The notes under the pieces were generated by a model, which did not search any database, was not told where the DNA came from, and was given only the letters and a program-made list of their open reading frames with translations. A stretch of 64,000 nucleotides of DNA from Paenibacillus sp. JNUCC32 (GTDB lineage Bacteria > Bacillota > Bacilli > Paenibacillales > Paenibacillaceae): assembly GCF_014863545.1 (NCBI RefSeq), contig NZ_CP062260.1, forward strand, positions 1,302,001 through 1,366,000. The letters are read 5' to 3'. The stretch's first letter is position 1. Each line of letters opens with the position of its first letter. The position numbers and the translations under genes were made by a program. Shown here one piece after another: positions 45,447 through 53,830 of this stretch.

Positions 45447-46400
45447 TTGCAAACCGAATTGAATGAACAGCAAGAATTTGTGGTTGGCGTTGACCTTGGG
45501 GGTACGAAGATCGCGGCAGCGCTCTTTGATTCCGAAGGACAGCTGCTGAACCGGGAGCAAATGGAGACAGCCGGAGCGCGTACGGCCGAGGAAGTGGTCG
45601 CGAGAATTACGAACATGATTCGCAGCGTGTCGGGCGGCCACCCGCTTCGAGGCGTAGGCATGGCTTCGCCGGGAACGGTTAACAGCCGGGAGGGCATTGT
45701 CATTCACGGCACGAATTTGCCGGAATGGACCAACGTCCCTCTCAAAGCCTGGATGGAACGAGATCTGAATACGGAAGTACAAGTGCTGAATGATGCCAAT
45801 GCAGCCGCATGGGGCGAATATGTAAGAGGTGCCGGCCGAGGGTCGACGAACATGGTTTACGTGACGCTCAGCACAGGCATCGGTTCAGGCATCGTGCTGG
45901 ATGGCAAGCTGTTTCTGGGCAGCAATTCCTTTGCAGGGGAGCTTGGGCATCATATCATTGATCCCAGCGGTCCGCAGTGCAATTGCGGCAGCCATGGCTG
46001 CTGGGAGGTGTTTGCTTCAGGAACGGCCATCGGCCTGGCAGCATCCCAGCGGATGCTTACCCAGACCAGCGTTATTTCCGAACTGGCCGCAGCCGATGGA
46101 GGCGTGAACGCCAGGCATGTATTCGAGGCTAAACGTCTTCATGACCCCGTCGCAGTGGAGGTCATCGATCGTGCCGTTTATTACATGGCGCTTGGACTGG
46201 TTAACGTCATTCACAGCTTCAACCCCGATCGCATCGTGGTTGGCGGGGGTGTGAGCAGAGCAGGCGAGCTCCTTTTCCCGCAGCTTCGGGAAATGACGGA
46301 TAAGCTGGTCATGCCGTCTTATTTAGGAACCTACGAGATCGTTCCTGCGGGACTGCGGGACGATGTTGGCCTGGTGGGAGCCGCAGCCTTGTTCCAATAA
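45447..46400 (+). CDS. ROK family sugar kinase
   Basis: A 317-residue ROK kinase: phosphate motif VVGVDLGGTKIAAALFD, GMASPGTVNSREGI, NDANAAAWGEYV, and zinc motif GHHIIDPSGPQCNCGSHGCWE. Without a DNA-binding domain it is a glucokinase-like or N-acetylhexosamine kinase enzyme. Start TTG 45447, binding site weak. It is the last gene of the peptide operon and is followed by a terminator. A sugar kinase here suggests that the imported peptide carries a sugar, as in glycopeptides; this is inference. Confidence 0.88.
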   Translation: MQTELNEQQEFVVGVDLGGTKIAAALFDSEGQLLNREQMETAGARTAEEVVARITNMIRSVSGGHPLRGVGMASPGTVNSREGIVIHGTNLPEWTNVPLKAWMERDLNTEVQVLNDANAAAWGEYVRGAGRGSTNMVYVTLSTGIGSGIVLDGKLFLGSNSFAGELGHHIIDPSGPQCNCGSHGCWEVFASGTAIGLAASQRMLTQTSVISELAAADGGVNARHVFEAKRLHDPVAVEVIDRAVYYMALGLVNVIHSFNPDRIVVGGGVSRAGELLFPQLREMTDKLVMPSYLGTYEIVPAGLRDDVGLVGAAALFQ

Positions 46401-46424
46401 TACATTCGTAAAGAAAAGGCAACA

Positions 46425-46450
46425 AAAGCCGCCCTCAAGGGCGGCTTTCT
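46425..46450 (+). terminator. Terminator of the peptide/ROK operon
   Basis: AAAGCCGCCC-tcaa-GGGCGGCTTT, a 10-bp GC-rich stem, ends the operon that began at 35351; T-tract is short. Confidence 0.85.
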
Positions 46451-46641
46451 GATTATTCATGAAGAGAGCGGGAAACGGAGCGATCATATTTGCGTAAGCG
46501 AAGTCCGTAACTTGTGACAGGTGATAGGCGTAAACCGTAAGCCGTCATCCGTTTTCACTGGAGTCGAGTTTTTGGTTTCCTATTAGGTTTGTTTGTATCC
46601 GACAAACAATAAGCGGTTGCCCGCACTTTCCCGCCCGCCGA

Positions 46642-46705
46642 CGGAATCCGCCGGCTCCAAACCCGCACGCGAGGCGGCCTGCAGGCTTGGAGCCGGCGGA
46701 TTCCG
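46642..46705. repeat. 19-bp perfect inverted repeat at the end of the DIP1984-like gene
   Basis: CGGAATCCGCCGGCTCCAA (46642-46660) and its exact complement (46687-46705) bracket a 26-base loop that itself contains GCCTGCAGGC. It touches the stop codon of the gene at 46706 and lacks a T-tract on either strand. Confidence 0.75.
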
Positions 46706-47233
46706 CTACTCCATGTATTTTGATGCGTCGAACGTAATCATGCTCGTATGGTTGGCATGCTCGATCAGTGAGGAGAGCCTGGTCACTTCGCGTTCCTTCT
46801 TGCGCGCCTGCGCCTGATAAGCTTCCGGATCGTATAGGGCCACGTTAAACAGCGTTACGGCGCCATCTCCGCTTCCCCGTCCGCTCTGGCGCTCCAGTTT
46901 CTTGCGGGAGCCGAGATGGGCAAGCTGTCCGATATCGCTGCGCATTTGTTTGGCGAGCTCGATCGCCTCCATGATGGTCATGTCGGAGCCGTTCCAACTA
47001 ATGGTCTGCGTCGTGTTGGAGATTGCCATCAGCAGATCCAGCTTTCTGTAATCCGCTGCGGCGGCTTCGATCTCTTCCGTAATGGCATCCACGCTGCGAG
47101 CAGGATACTCCGCCGTTTCCCCTTTTTCAATGATCGTGCTGCTGTTGTTCAAGCGTTCCGACATCAATTGATTCATGAGACGATTGATTGCTGCCCGGAC
47201 TGCTAAAGCTTCAGCCATCGTGATTTGACTCAT
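46706..47233 (-). CDS. DIP1984/septicolysin-like coiled protein
   Basis: A 175-residue largely helical protein, start ATG 47233 behind GAGGTGATC. N-terminal TMAEALAVRAAINRLMNQLM, then EEIEAAAADYRKLDLLMAISNTTQTI and a long charged C-terminal helix. The pattern (adhering two-helix core with NxT or N-T near the middle) resembles DIP1984/septicolysin-like proteins of unknown role. Recognition is moderate. Upstream lies a 200-base gap to the NlpC gene's promoter. Confidence 0.55.
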   Translation of the reverse strand: MSQITMAEALAVRAAINRLMNQLMSERLNNSSTIIEKGETAEYPARSVDAITEEIEAAAADYRKLDLLMAISNTTQTISWNGSDMTIMEAIELAKQMRSDIGQLAHLGSRKKLERQSGRGSGDGAVTLFNVALYDPEAYQAQARKKEREVTRLSSLIEHANHTSMITFDASKYME

Positions 47234-47445
47234 AAGCGAAGGATCACCTCTTTGATTTCTTGTCTGAATATGTAAACGTTCCGAACTGCAAAAAAGTTGC
47301 ATGCCCGTTAACAAAACGTCGCCGGAGGTTCGATGGAGTGTTACATAATTGTCATGAGTATGCGAGATGGCATAATGAAAAAACATGAAAATTTTCAGCC
47401 TATACGACATTGATTAACATATAGTGATAGATTTCTAGGATATTA

Positions 47446-47475
47446 TTGACAGCATCCTTGCTTGTATACTATATT
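47446..47475 (+). promoter_or_regulatory. Promoter upstream of the c-di-AMP riboswitch
   Basis: TTGACA (47446-47451), 18-base spacer, TATATT (47470-47475); places the transcription start near 47482, just before the riboswitch. Confidence 0.6.
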
Positions 47476-47494
47476 AAGAGAAGGTTACAAAATG

Positions 47495-47626
47495 TTAATG
47501 AATTTTGCCGAATTTCGTTTGTGAAAACGGGGGAACCGTCTTGGGTGAATTATTCTTGTACCATAGAGAGTATAGGGAACCTTCAACCGAACCCTTAGCT
47601 AACTCCGTAGGCATCGAAGGAGAGAA
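47495..47626 (+). ncRNA. c-di-AMP riboswitch (ydaO/yuaA type)
   Basis: The 5' leader of the NlpC/P60 gene contains the conserved blocks of the ydaO-yuaA aptamer in order: TTGCCGAATTT, CGGGGGAACC, TTGGGTGAAT, GGGAACCTTC, CCGAACCC and TAGCTAACTCCGTAGGC. Cyclic di-AMP binding normally turns such genes off. The ribosome binding site (GAAGGAGAG) directly follows the aptamer and no separate terminator is seen, so control may be translational. Confidence 0.93.
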
Positions 47627-47632
47627 CATATT

Positions 47633-48109
47633 TTGAAGAAATTTGTCATCACATTGCTTGGGTCTGCAATTATTTTTTCTTCAGGTGCCGTATCAGCTTA
47701 TGCTGATCAACAACCGAATTTTCAGCATCAAGTGAAGCAATTGGTAGGAACGCCTTATAAATGGGGCGGAACAACGACAAGCGGATTTGATTGCTCCGGA
47801 TTTATTCTGTATATGTTTAGAAATTTCGACATGGATCTTCCGCGCACATCCCAGAGTCAGGCTAAAGCCGGGGTTCATGTGGATCGCGAGGACCTGAGAG
47901 TCGGAGATTTGGTATTCTTCAATACAAGCGGAAGCGGCATTTCCCATGCGGGCGTTTACATTGGAGATGGACAATTTGCGCATGCTTCCAGCAGCAAGGG
48001 CGTAAGAATCAGCAAGCTTAGCGACTCCTATTACGAACCGCGTTATGTAACGGCGCGCCGTGTATTGAGCCAAGAGAACTATGCTAAACTGGTAGGAAGC
48101 GCGAGCTAA
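47633..48109 (+). CDS. NlpC/P60 family cell-wall endopeptidase
   Basis: A 158-residue secreted hydrolase. Signal peptide MKKFVITLLGSAIIFSSG with likely cleavage after AYA (residue ~24); the mature domain has catalytic C54 in GFDCSGFI, H105 in SHAGVYIGDG and H117. It cleaves peptidoglycan peptide bonds between gamma-D-Glu and diaminopimelate type residues. TTG start at 47633, GAAGGAGAG upstream, behind a c-di-AMP riboswitch, consistent with turgor-linked wall remodelling. No SH3 or LysM domain, unlike many relatives. Confidence 0.94.
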   Translation: MKKFVITLLGSAIIFSSGAVSAYADQQPNFQHQVKQLVGTPYKWGGTTTSGFDCSGFILYMFRNFDMDLPRTSQSQAKAGVHVDREDLRVGDLVFFNTSGSGISHAGVYIGDGQFAHASSSKGVRISKLSDSYYEPRYVTARRVLSQENYAKLVGSAS

Positions 48110-48145
48110 TTGGAATAAGCAGTTTAGAGTTCGATACATAACCGG

Positions 48146-48187
48146 AAAGCCTGACAAGAGATGATCTTGTCAGGCTTTCTTTTTTAT
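48146..48187 (+). terminator. Terminator after the NlpC/P60 gene
   Basis: AAAGCCTGACAAGA-gatga-TCTTGTCAGGCTTT (14-bp perfect stem) followed by CTTTTTTAT. Confidence 0.9.
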
Positions 48188-48228
48188 AGAAGATTATAAT
48201 TTGGGATTCTGCGAAAGGATTCACTAGA

Positions 48229-49503
48229 TTATTCTTTTACGACAGAGGCATTCACGGCGGCTTCCATGCCATTATTATAGGAACGGAACAAGCCCAGACG
48301 CCAGAAGGCGGCACCTTTCAGATCATAGCGCTTGGCCAAGCCGAGCTTATCGTCGACGGATGTGGCGGTTTCGCTGCTTAAGCTGATGCCGAGCAGGAGC
48401 TTCTGCTTAGGAACGCCTGCCTGAAGTGCCTGCTGAATGGCTTGGTCCACCAGACTGTTGGGTTCAGGAACCTGGGCTTTGGTGCCAACCGGATTGTACT
48501 GATACGCCATGACGATGAGATCATCGGCAAGGGAGGCCAGCGTCTTGTAATCATAGCCTTTATAGGCGCTGTTCAATGGCGGAACGGCTAAGGACAGAGT
48601 AATGTCGCTCGGCAATGCCGCTTTCAATTGCTTGACGTAATCATTAAGCAGCTTCTGCTGCTTCGCGGCATCCAGTTTAAAACCGAGCCCTTCGAAATCA
48701 AGCACCACGCCGCCGAATCCGTTATCCGCCACCGCGGTCGTGATGCCCTCAATGGACTTTTGGCGAAGGCTGCTGTCGCTGAGGACTTTGGTTAATTCGC
48801 CGTTTCCGTCCAAAGCGTAAACCATAAGGTACGGTTTAATCTCCCGATCCGCTGCATCCGCAACAATCGATTGCGGAGTCACGTCGCCGGCCGCCGCAGG
48901 CAGACGATACTCGTCGCCTTGAAGCGTAAACTGACCTTCCCGATCAATGCGGCTCCAGCCGAAGGCGACTGAATTCATGGATGCTACGAGATCCCGCTCT
49001 TGGAAAGATTGCAAAGCATAAAAGGCTCTTAGATGCATTTCGCGCTGCGGCGACACGAGGGAGACCGTGCGAGTCGCCTGATTCCAGCCGACATTGACGC
49101 CGAATTGGCTGCTGAACGAGCTGAGCGGAATCAGAACGCGACCTTCCCGTTGGACAGGGGGAGCGGCCAGCTTCACTTTTTTACCGTTGACGGTTGCGCT
49201 CGTGCTTCCGACTTGAAGCAGCACTTCCGTCGTTTGACCTTTCACCTCGCCAATGGCCTTCACCGTTTGCGTCTTGCTGTTCCACGTGATTTGAATGCCC
49301 AGCGCTTCACCGACCGTCCGGAACGGCACGTAAGTAACCCCTTTGTCTATCCTGGGAGCTGCATCGAATGTAAGCGCAACGTCATCCAGCTTTACCGAAA
49401 TGGCAGGCGCAGCCTGTACCTGGCCGATATGGGGAGCGGTTCCGAGCAGAGATAAGGCAAGAACGGCAGCGACGGCTGTTTTTCCTAATGGTTTATGCAG
49501 CAT
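48229..49503 (-). CDS. Secreted stalk-domain / GH18 chitinase-like protein
   Basis: A 424-residue exported protein. Signal peptide with LALSLLGTAPHIGQVQA; residues ~40-140 are a stalk (copper amine oxidase N-terminal) domain with GVTYVPFRTVGEALGIQITW and the second copy RVLIPLSSFSSQFGVNVGWN. The C-terminal ~270 residues are a GH18 barrel: FGGVVLDFEGLG (catalytic glutamate E), DLIVMAYQYNP and KGAAFWRLGLF. The usual DxxDxDxE is shortened to DFE, so chitin activity is not assured; it may bind or cleave peptidoglycan-like glycans. Start ATG 49503 after GGAGGG. Confidence 0.88.
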   Translation of the reverse strand: MLHKPLGKTAVAAVLALSLLGTAPHIGQVQAAPAISVKLDDVALTFDAAPRIDKGVTYVPFRTVGEALGIQITWNSKTQTVKAIGEVKGQTTEVLLQVGSTSATVNGKKVKLAAPPVQREGRVLIPLSSFSSQFGVNVGWNQATRTVSLVSPQREMHLRAFYALQSFQERDLVASMNSVAFGWSRIDREGQFTLQGDEYRLPAAAGDVTPQSIVADAADREIKPYLMVYALDGNGELTKVLSDSSLRQKSIEGITTAVADNGFGGVVLDFEGLGFKLDAAKQQKLLNDYVKQLKAALPSDITLSLAVPPLNSAYKGYDYKTLASLADDLIVMAYQYNPVGTKAQVPEPNSLVDQAIQQALQAGVPKQKLLLGISLSSETATSVDDKLGLAKRYDLKGAAFWRLGLFRSYNNGMEAAVNASVVKE

Positions 49504-49727
49504 GCTATTGTTTTCCCTCCAACCCAATAAAATAATAGAATGATTCTCATAGAATATGGAATTTGCTCTAGCATACGCTAGTATAGCAAAATTTTCATAG
49601 AGTTCCAATCGCATGATGTCATAGAATCGATAAGAGTAGGGATGTTGATTTTTTAAACTTTCCAGTATAATAATTGAAGGAATTCCTACATAACCTGATG
49701 ATTGTACATGCATAGGGGGATAAAGGC

Positions 49728-50117
49728 GTGTTTAAATTCTGGAAAAACAAAAAGGGCGGGAACAGCGGAGAGAAATCGTCGCTCCCGGCAGCGGAAGAGA
49801 GAATGGAAGCCGTGCCGGACCGAATCATCGAGCTTACGGGCCGCGAGGTTCAGCGCAGCGTGGCCCCTGTTCTGGGCATGACGGTGCTTGACTTGGCCGA
49901 GCGGAATGAGGTGGATTGGAACTCTTTTTGCAAAAGAGGGACATGTGCGCGCTGCCGCTGCATGGTGGTGGAGGGAATCGAGTATCTGTCCGAACCCAAT
50001 CTGGCCGAAGAACGGCGCCTGGATCCGGAAGAAATCGAAGAGGGGTACCGTCTCGGATGCCAGAGCAGGATCGAAACGGTCGGCCCCGTCAAAATCAAGC
50101 ATGCTCCATACTTTTGA
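49728..50117 (+). CDS. 2Fe-2S ferredoxin (plant-type fold)
   Basis: A 129-residue protein with a basic N-terminal extension (FKFWKNKKGG) and a [2Fe-2S] binding pattern C68-x4-C73-x2-C76 with C78 nearby and C111 as the last ligand (FCKRGTCARCRCMV, RLGCQSRI). A plant/adrenodoxin-like electron carrier, cytoplasmic. GTG start at 49728 with AAAGG upstream. Stand-alone gene followed by a hairpin terminator; the partner is unknown. Confidence 0.86.
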   Translation: MFKFWKNKKGGNSGEKSSLPAAEERMEAVPDRIIELTGREVQRSVAPVLGMTVLDLAERNEVDWNSFCKRGTCARCRCMVVEGIEYLSEPNLAEERRLDPEEIEEGYRLGCQSRIETVGPVKIKHAPYF

Positions 50118-50150
50118 CGATATAGAAGGACATATGACAGTAATATATAT

Positions 50151-50190
50151 AAAGCAGGCAGCCGTACCATTGCGGCTGCCTGCTTTATTG
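50151..50190. terminator. Terminator between converging genes
   Basis: AAAGCAGGCAGCCG pairs with CGGCTGCCTGCTTT (14 bp), then TATTG; serves the 2Fe-2S gene and the converging AraC gene. Confidence 0.85.
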
Positions 50191-50214
50191 AAAGGAAAAC
50201 AAACGAAAATTCCT

Positions 50215-51072
50215 TCACTCCACGGCCATTTTGCTCTGTTCCCGGAACGAGCTTGGCGTTTGACCGGTAATTTTCTTGAATAACATCGAGAAATACTTGT
50301 CGTTGCCGTAGCCGACTTGGGAAGCAACCTCATGCACCGGCATTTCGGAATCCGCCAGCAGGCGCTTGGCCTCTTCAATCCGGCGGGATATCAAGTAATT
50401 GAAGGGGGAATCGCCGACTTCTTTTTTGAACAGATGGGATAAATAATGCTGGCTGACATACATCGTATCGGCAATGTCCTTGAGGCTGATGCTCTGGGTG
50501 TAGTTGGCGTCGATAAAGTGCTTGGTCCGCAGCGCGATTTCATTCTTGCCCTTCAAGGATTGGAATTGGTGTTTAACGTCCACGATGCGATAAATCACGG
50601 TAATCAATGACATCAGCAGGTTCGTGCTCAGCGTTTCATATCCCAGTACCTGCGAATCGCATTCGCGGAGGATCTCGGAAAGATAGCTCTCCACTTTATA
50701 AGCGTATTTCTCGCAGGATATGACCGGCTCGACATAGGCCGGCAGCAGCATCCCCTGTGGCACCCCTTCAATGTGAAGCGAATCCACGCCGCAATAGATT
50801 ACCTTGAAAGGCCCGTCCGTGATGGATTTCTCCTCATGGGGAATGCCGGGGTTATAGATGGCGACATCGCCTTTGTGAAGCTCATATACTTTACCTGCTA
50901 TGGTGAATTCTCCGCGACCTTCAACCACATAGATGATCTCGCAGAAATCGTGGATTTGGGGCGGGCCATAAAAGAAGTCCTCGTCCACGACCTGGCCGGC
51001 AAAGAGCAGCTGCGGATTTTTGATGAAGCGGAAGTGATCGCTTTTACTATGCGAGATTTCGATTTTTGGCAC
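50215..51072 (-). CDS. AraC family regulator of the fucose operon
   Basis: A 285-residue AraC protein. Cupin N-terminus with HDFCEIIYVVEGRGEFTIAG and AIYNPGIPHEE; C-terminal helix-turn-helix pair, ISLKDIADTMYVSQHYLSHLFKKE and PVHEVASQVGYGNDKYFS, ending KKITGQTPSSFR. It diverges from fucI with a ~200-base shared region, making it the likely L-fucose responsive activator. Ribosome binding site is moderate. Confidence 0.9.
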   Translation of the reverse strand: MPKIEISHSKSDHFRFIKNPQLLFAGQVVDEDFFYGPPQIHDFCEIIYVVEGRGEFTIAGKVYELHKGDVAIYNPGIPHEEKSITDGPFKVIYCGVDSLHIEGVPQGMLLPAYVEPVISCEKYAYKVESYLSEILRECDSQVLGYETLSTNLLMSLITVIYRIVDVKHQFQSLKGKNEIALRTKHFIDANYTQSISLKDIADTMYVSQHYLSHLFKKEVGDSPFNYLISRRIEEAKRLLADSEMPVHEVASQVGYGNDKYFSMLFKKITGQTPSSFREQSKMAVE

Positions 51073-51134
51073 GGTCTCGTCCCTCCTGAAAGCAGCATCC
51101 TTTTCCTATTATAATGCATATTGCTCCTCGATGC

Positions 51135-51171
51135 CGAAATCGTTTGCAACCCGTTTACGCATAGGTACACT
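51135..51171 (+). promoter_or_regulatory. Promoter with cre-like site upstream of fucI
   Basis: Minus-strand TTGCAAACGATTTCG (51135-51149) matches the cre consensus at all but the last position and overlaps the -35 TTGCAA (51144-51149); -10 TACACT at 51166-51171, spacer 16. This predicts CcpA-dependent repression by preferred sugars. Confidence 0.55.
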
Positions 51172-51274
51172 GTCTTGCTGAAATTGGGGACCGATATAAC
51201 AACATAGTGGGTTATCCTTGAGCCCGAATCAACTTACAATGATGTCATAATCCTTATAGGGAGGCGTGACATAC

Positions 51275-53068
51275 ATGACAATTGAAAACGATTACAGATG
51301 GCGGGACGGGTTTCCGAAAATCGGCATTCGCCCTACGATAGATGGCAGACGGAGAGGGGTAAGGGAATCCCTTGAGGAACAGACGATGAATCTGGCCAAG
51401 GCCGTCGCCGAGATGCTGACGAAAGAGCTTAAATATCCGAATGGCGAGCCGGTTGAATGCGTGATTGCGGATACTTGCATCGGCGGCGTTGCCGAAGCGA
51501 CCGCAGCGGCCAAGAAGTTCAAGAATGCCGAGGTCGGCCTGACGATAACCGTTACGCCTTGCTGGTGTTACGGAACGGAAACGATGGATGCGGATCCTTC
51601 GCGTCCGAAGGCGGTATGGGGCTTCAACGGAACAGGGCGTCCGGGCGCGGTGTATTTGGCAGCCGTCTTGTCGGCCCATGCGCAGAAGGGACTTCCCGCA
51701 TTCGGCATCTATGGCGAAGACGTTCAGGATGAAGGGGATACCCGCATTCCGGATGACGTTCAAGAGAAACTCCTGCGCTTTGCGCGGAGCGGGCTGGCTG
51801 CGGCCTATATGCGCGGACAATCGTACTTGTCCATGGGCTCCGTGTCGATGGGCATCGCCGGCTCGATCGTGGACGACAGCTTCTTCCAGGAATATCTGGG
51901 CATGCGGAACGAATATGTGGATATGAGCGAGTTTACGCGCCGTTTGGAAGAAGGAATCTATGATCCTGAAGAGTATGAGAAGGCGCTTGCTTGGGTGAAG
52001 GAGAACTGTACGGAAGGACCGGATAACAATCCGGATCATCTGCAGAACAGCCGGGAGCGCAAGGACCTCGAATGGGAAACCGTCGTCAAAATGACGCTGA
52101 TCACCCGTGATTTGATGATCGGCAATCCGCGATTGAAGGAGCTTGGTTTCGAAGAGGAAGCCCAAGGCCACAGCGCGATCGCTTCCGGTTTCCAGGGGCA
52201 GCGCCAATGGACGGATCACTCCCCGAACGGAGACTTTCTGGAGACCATCCTCAACTCCTCCTTCGATTGGAACGGCAGACGTTCGCCGTATATCGTGGCA
52301 ACGGAGAATGACAGCCTGAACGGAGTCGGCATGCTGTTCGGATACCTGTTAACCAATACGGCACAGATTTTCGCGGATGTGCGGACGTACTGGAGTCCGG
52401 CTTCGGTAGAACGGGTTACCGGCTATAAGCTTGAAGGCAAGGCGGAGAACGGCATCCTGCATTTGATCAATTCCGGTTCGGCTGCATTGGACGGAACGGG
52501 CGAGCAGGAGCTTGACGGCAAACCGGCCATGAAACCGTTCTGGGATATCACCGATGAAGAGGTTGATCGCACGCTCAAGGCCACGCAGTGGAGACCGGCT
52601 AACCTGGAGTATTTCCGGGGCGGCGGTTACTCGACCGACTACTTGACGCGCGGCGGCATGCCGATGACGATGTTCCGCCTTAACCTGGTGAAAGGACTTG
52701 GTCCCGTCCTGCAAATCGCCGAAGGCTATTCCGTGGACCTGCCGTCGGAGGTGCACGATACGCTCGATAAGCGTACAGACCCGACATGGCCAACGACTTG
52801 GTTCGTACCGAACCTCACGGGAGAGGGAGCCTTCTCCAGCGTTTATGAGGTCATGAACCAGTGGGGCGCCAATCACGGCGTGATCAGTTACGGACATATC
52901 GGAGCAGATCTTATCACCCTGGCTTCGGTGCTGCGAATTCCGGTCAACATGCATAATGTGCCCGCTAATGAGGTGTTCCGCCCGCGTGCATGGGGCATGT
53001 TTGGAACGTCCGATCCGGAAAGCGCCGATTTCCGCGCTTGCCAGAACTTCGGTCCTCTATATAAATAA
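51275..53068 (+). CDS. fucI: L-fucose isomerase
   Basis: A 597-residue isomerase for L-fucose/L-fuculose, closely matching E. coli FucI along the whole length: [80 protein letters not shown] and [19 protein letters not shown], with [13 protein letters not shown] at the end. ATG 51275 is preceded by TAGGGAGGCG. First gene of fucI-fucA-kinase-fucU. Confidence 0.97.
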   Translation: MTIENDYRWRDGFPKIGIRPTIDGRRRGVRESLEEQTMNLAKAVAEMLTKELKYPNGEPVECVIADTCIGGVAEATAAAKKFKNAEVGLTITVTPCWCYGTETMDADPSRPKAVWGFNGTGRPGAVYLAAVLSAHAQKGLPAFGIYGEDVQDEGDTRIPDDVQEKLLRFARSGLAAAYMRGQSYLSMGSVSMGIAGSIVDDSFFQEYLGMRNEYVDMSEFTRRLEEGIYDPEEYEKALAWVKENCTEGPDNNPDHLQNSRERKDLEWETVVKMTLITRDLMIGNPRLKELGFEEEAQGHSAIASGFQGQRQWTDHSPNGDFLETILNSSFDWNGRRSPYIVATENDSLNGVGMLFGYLLTNTAQIFADVRTYWSPASVERVTGYKLEGKAENGILHLINSGSAALDGTGEQELDGKPAMKPFWDITDEEVDRTLKATQWRPANLEYFRGGGYSTDYLTRGGMPMTMFRLNLVKGLGPVLQIAEGYSVDLPSEVHDTLDKRTDPTWPTTWFVPNLTGEGAFSSVYEVMNQWGANHGVISYGHIGADLITLASVLRIPVNMHNVPANEVFRPRAWGMFGTSDPESADFRACQNFGPLYK

Positions 53069-53092
53069 GGTCATTCGAGAGGAGAGCGAATC

Positions 53093-53752
53093 ATGCTGAA
53101 TGTAGAAACGAGAAACGAACTCTGCAAATATGCCAAAAAAATCGTCGACAGCGGACTCGTTGTAGGGCCTGGAGGGAACATCAGCGCCAGGGCAGGGGAC
53201 AAAATGTATTTGTCCCCGAGCGGTTTCGCGCTGGAGGAGATCGAGCCGGAGCAATGGATCGAAGTGGATATCCCGACGGGCGATATTACCGATATTGGAC
53301 TGCGGCCTTCCTCCGAAGTGCTGATGCACCTGTACGGATACCGCAGCAACCCTGACATCGGGGCCATGGTGCATACGCACCCGTCCCATTGCATTGCCTT
53401 TACGCTGGTGGAACAGGAGCTGCCGGTGATGTTCCCCGATCAGGCGGCATTGGTCGGCCGTACGGCTTATATCCCGTACATCATACCAACGACGGATTTG
53501 TTGGCAGATGCCGTCGCGGAGAAAGTGACCACGGCCAGCTCCATACTGCTGGGTAATCATGGACTGGTCACAACCGGCCGGAATCTGCGCGAAGCGTACT
53601 ACCGGACCCAAGTGGTTGAAGAAAGCGCCAAAATTTACCTGAGCGCCAAGGCGGCCGGCACGCCGGTGCCGCTGACAGATCAGGAAGTAGACGATATTGC
53701 TGCTCTGGAGAGCGAGGATTATCGGATTCAGCTTCTGCAGAAGATGAAATAA
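53093..53752 (+). CDS. fucA: Class II aldolase, L-fuculose-1-phosphate type
   Basis: A 219-residue class II aldolase that should split L-fuculose-1-P into dihydroxyacetone-P and L-lactaldehyde. Signature GPGGNISARAGDKMYLSPSG, SSEVLMHLYGYR, zinc histidines in MVHTHPSHC and LGNHGLVTTGRNLREAYYR. Start behind GAGAGGAGAG, 24 bases after fucI. Unlike RhaEW, it has no dehydrogenase domain. Confidence 0.92.
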   Translation: MLNVETRNELCKYAKKIVDSGLVVGPGGNISARAGDKMYLSPSGFALEEIEPEQWIEVDIPTGDITDIGLRPSSEVLMHLYGYRSNPDIGAMVHTHPSHCIAFTLVEQELPVMFPDQAALVGRTAYIPYIIPTTDLLADAVAEKVTTASSILLGNHGLVTTGRNLREAYYRTQVVEESAKIYLSAKAAGTPVPLTDQEVDDIAALESEDYRIQLLQKMK

Positions 53753-53830
53753 ATGTCGAGTTAAGGTTCGGATCTCGGGTCGTTGAAATTTGAATCGGTA
53801 TCGTACTTAAGGTGAGAAAGGATGCGGCGT

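Noticed and set aside
46642..46705. End of an insertion sequence
   Set aside because: No transposase gene or target duplication is visible; kept only as an unexplained inverted repeat.
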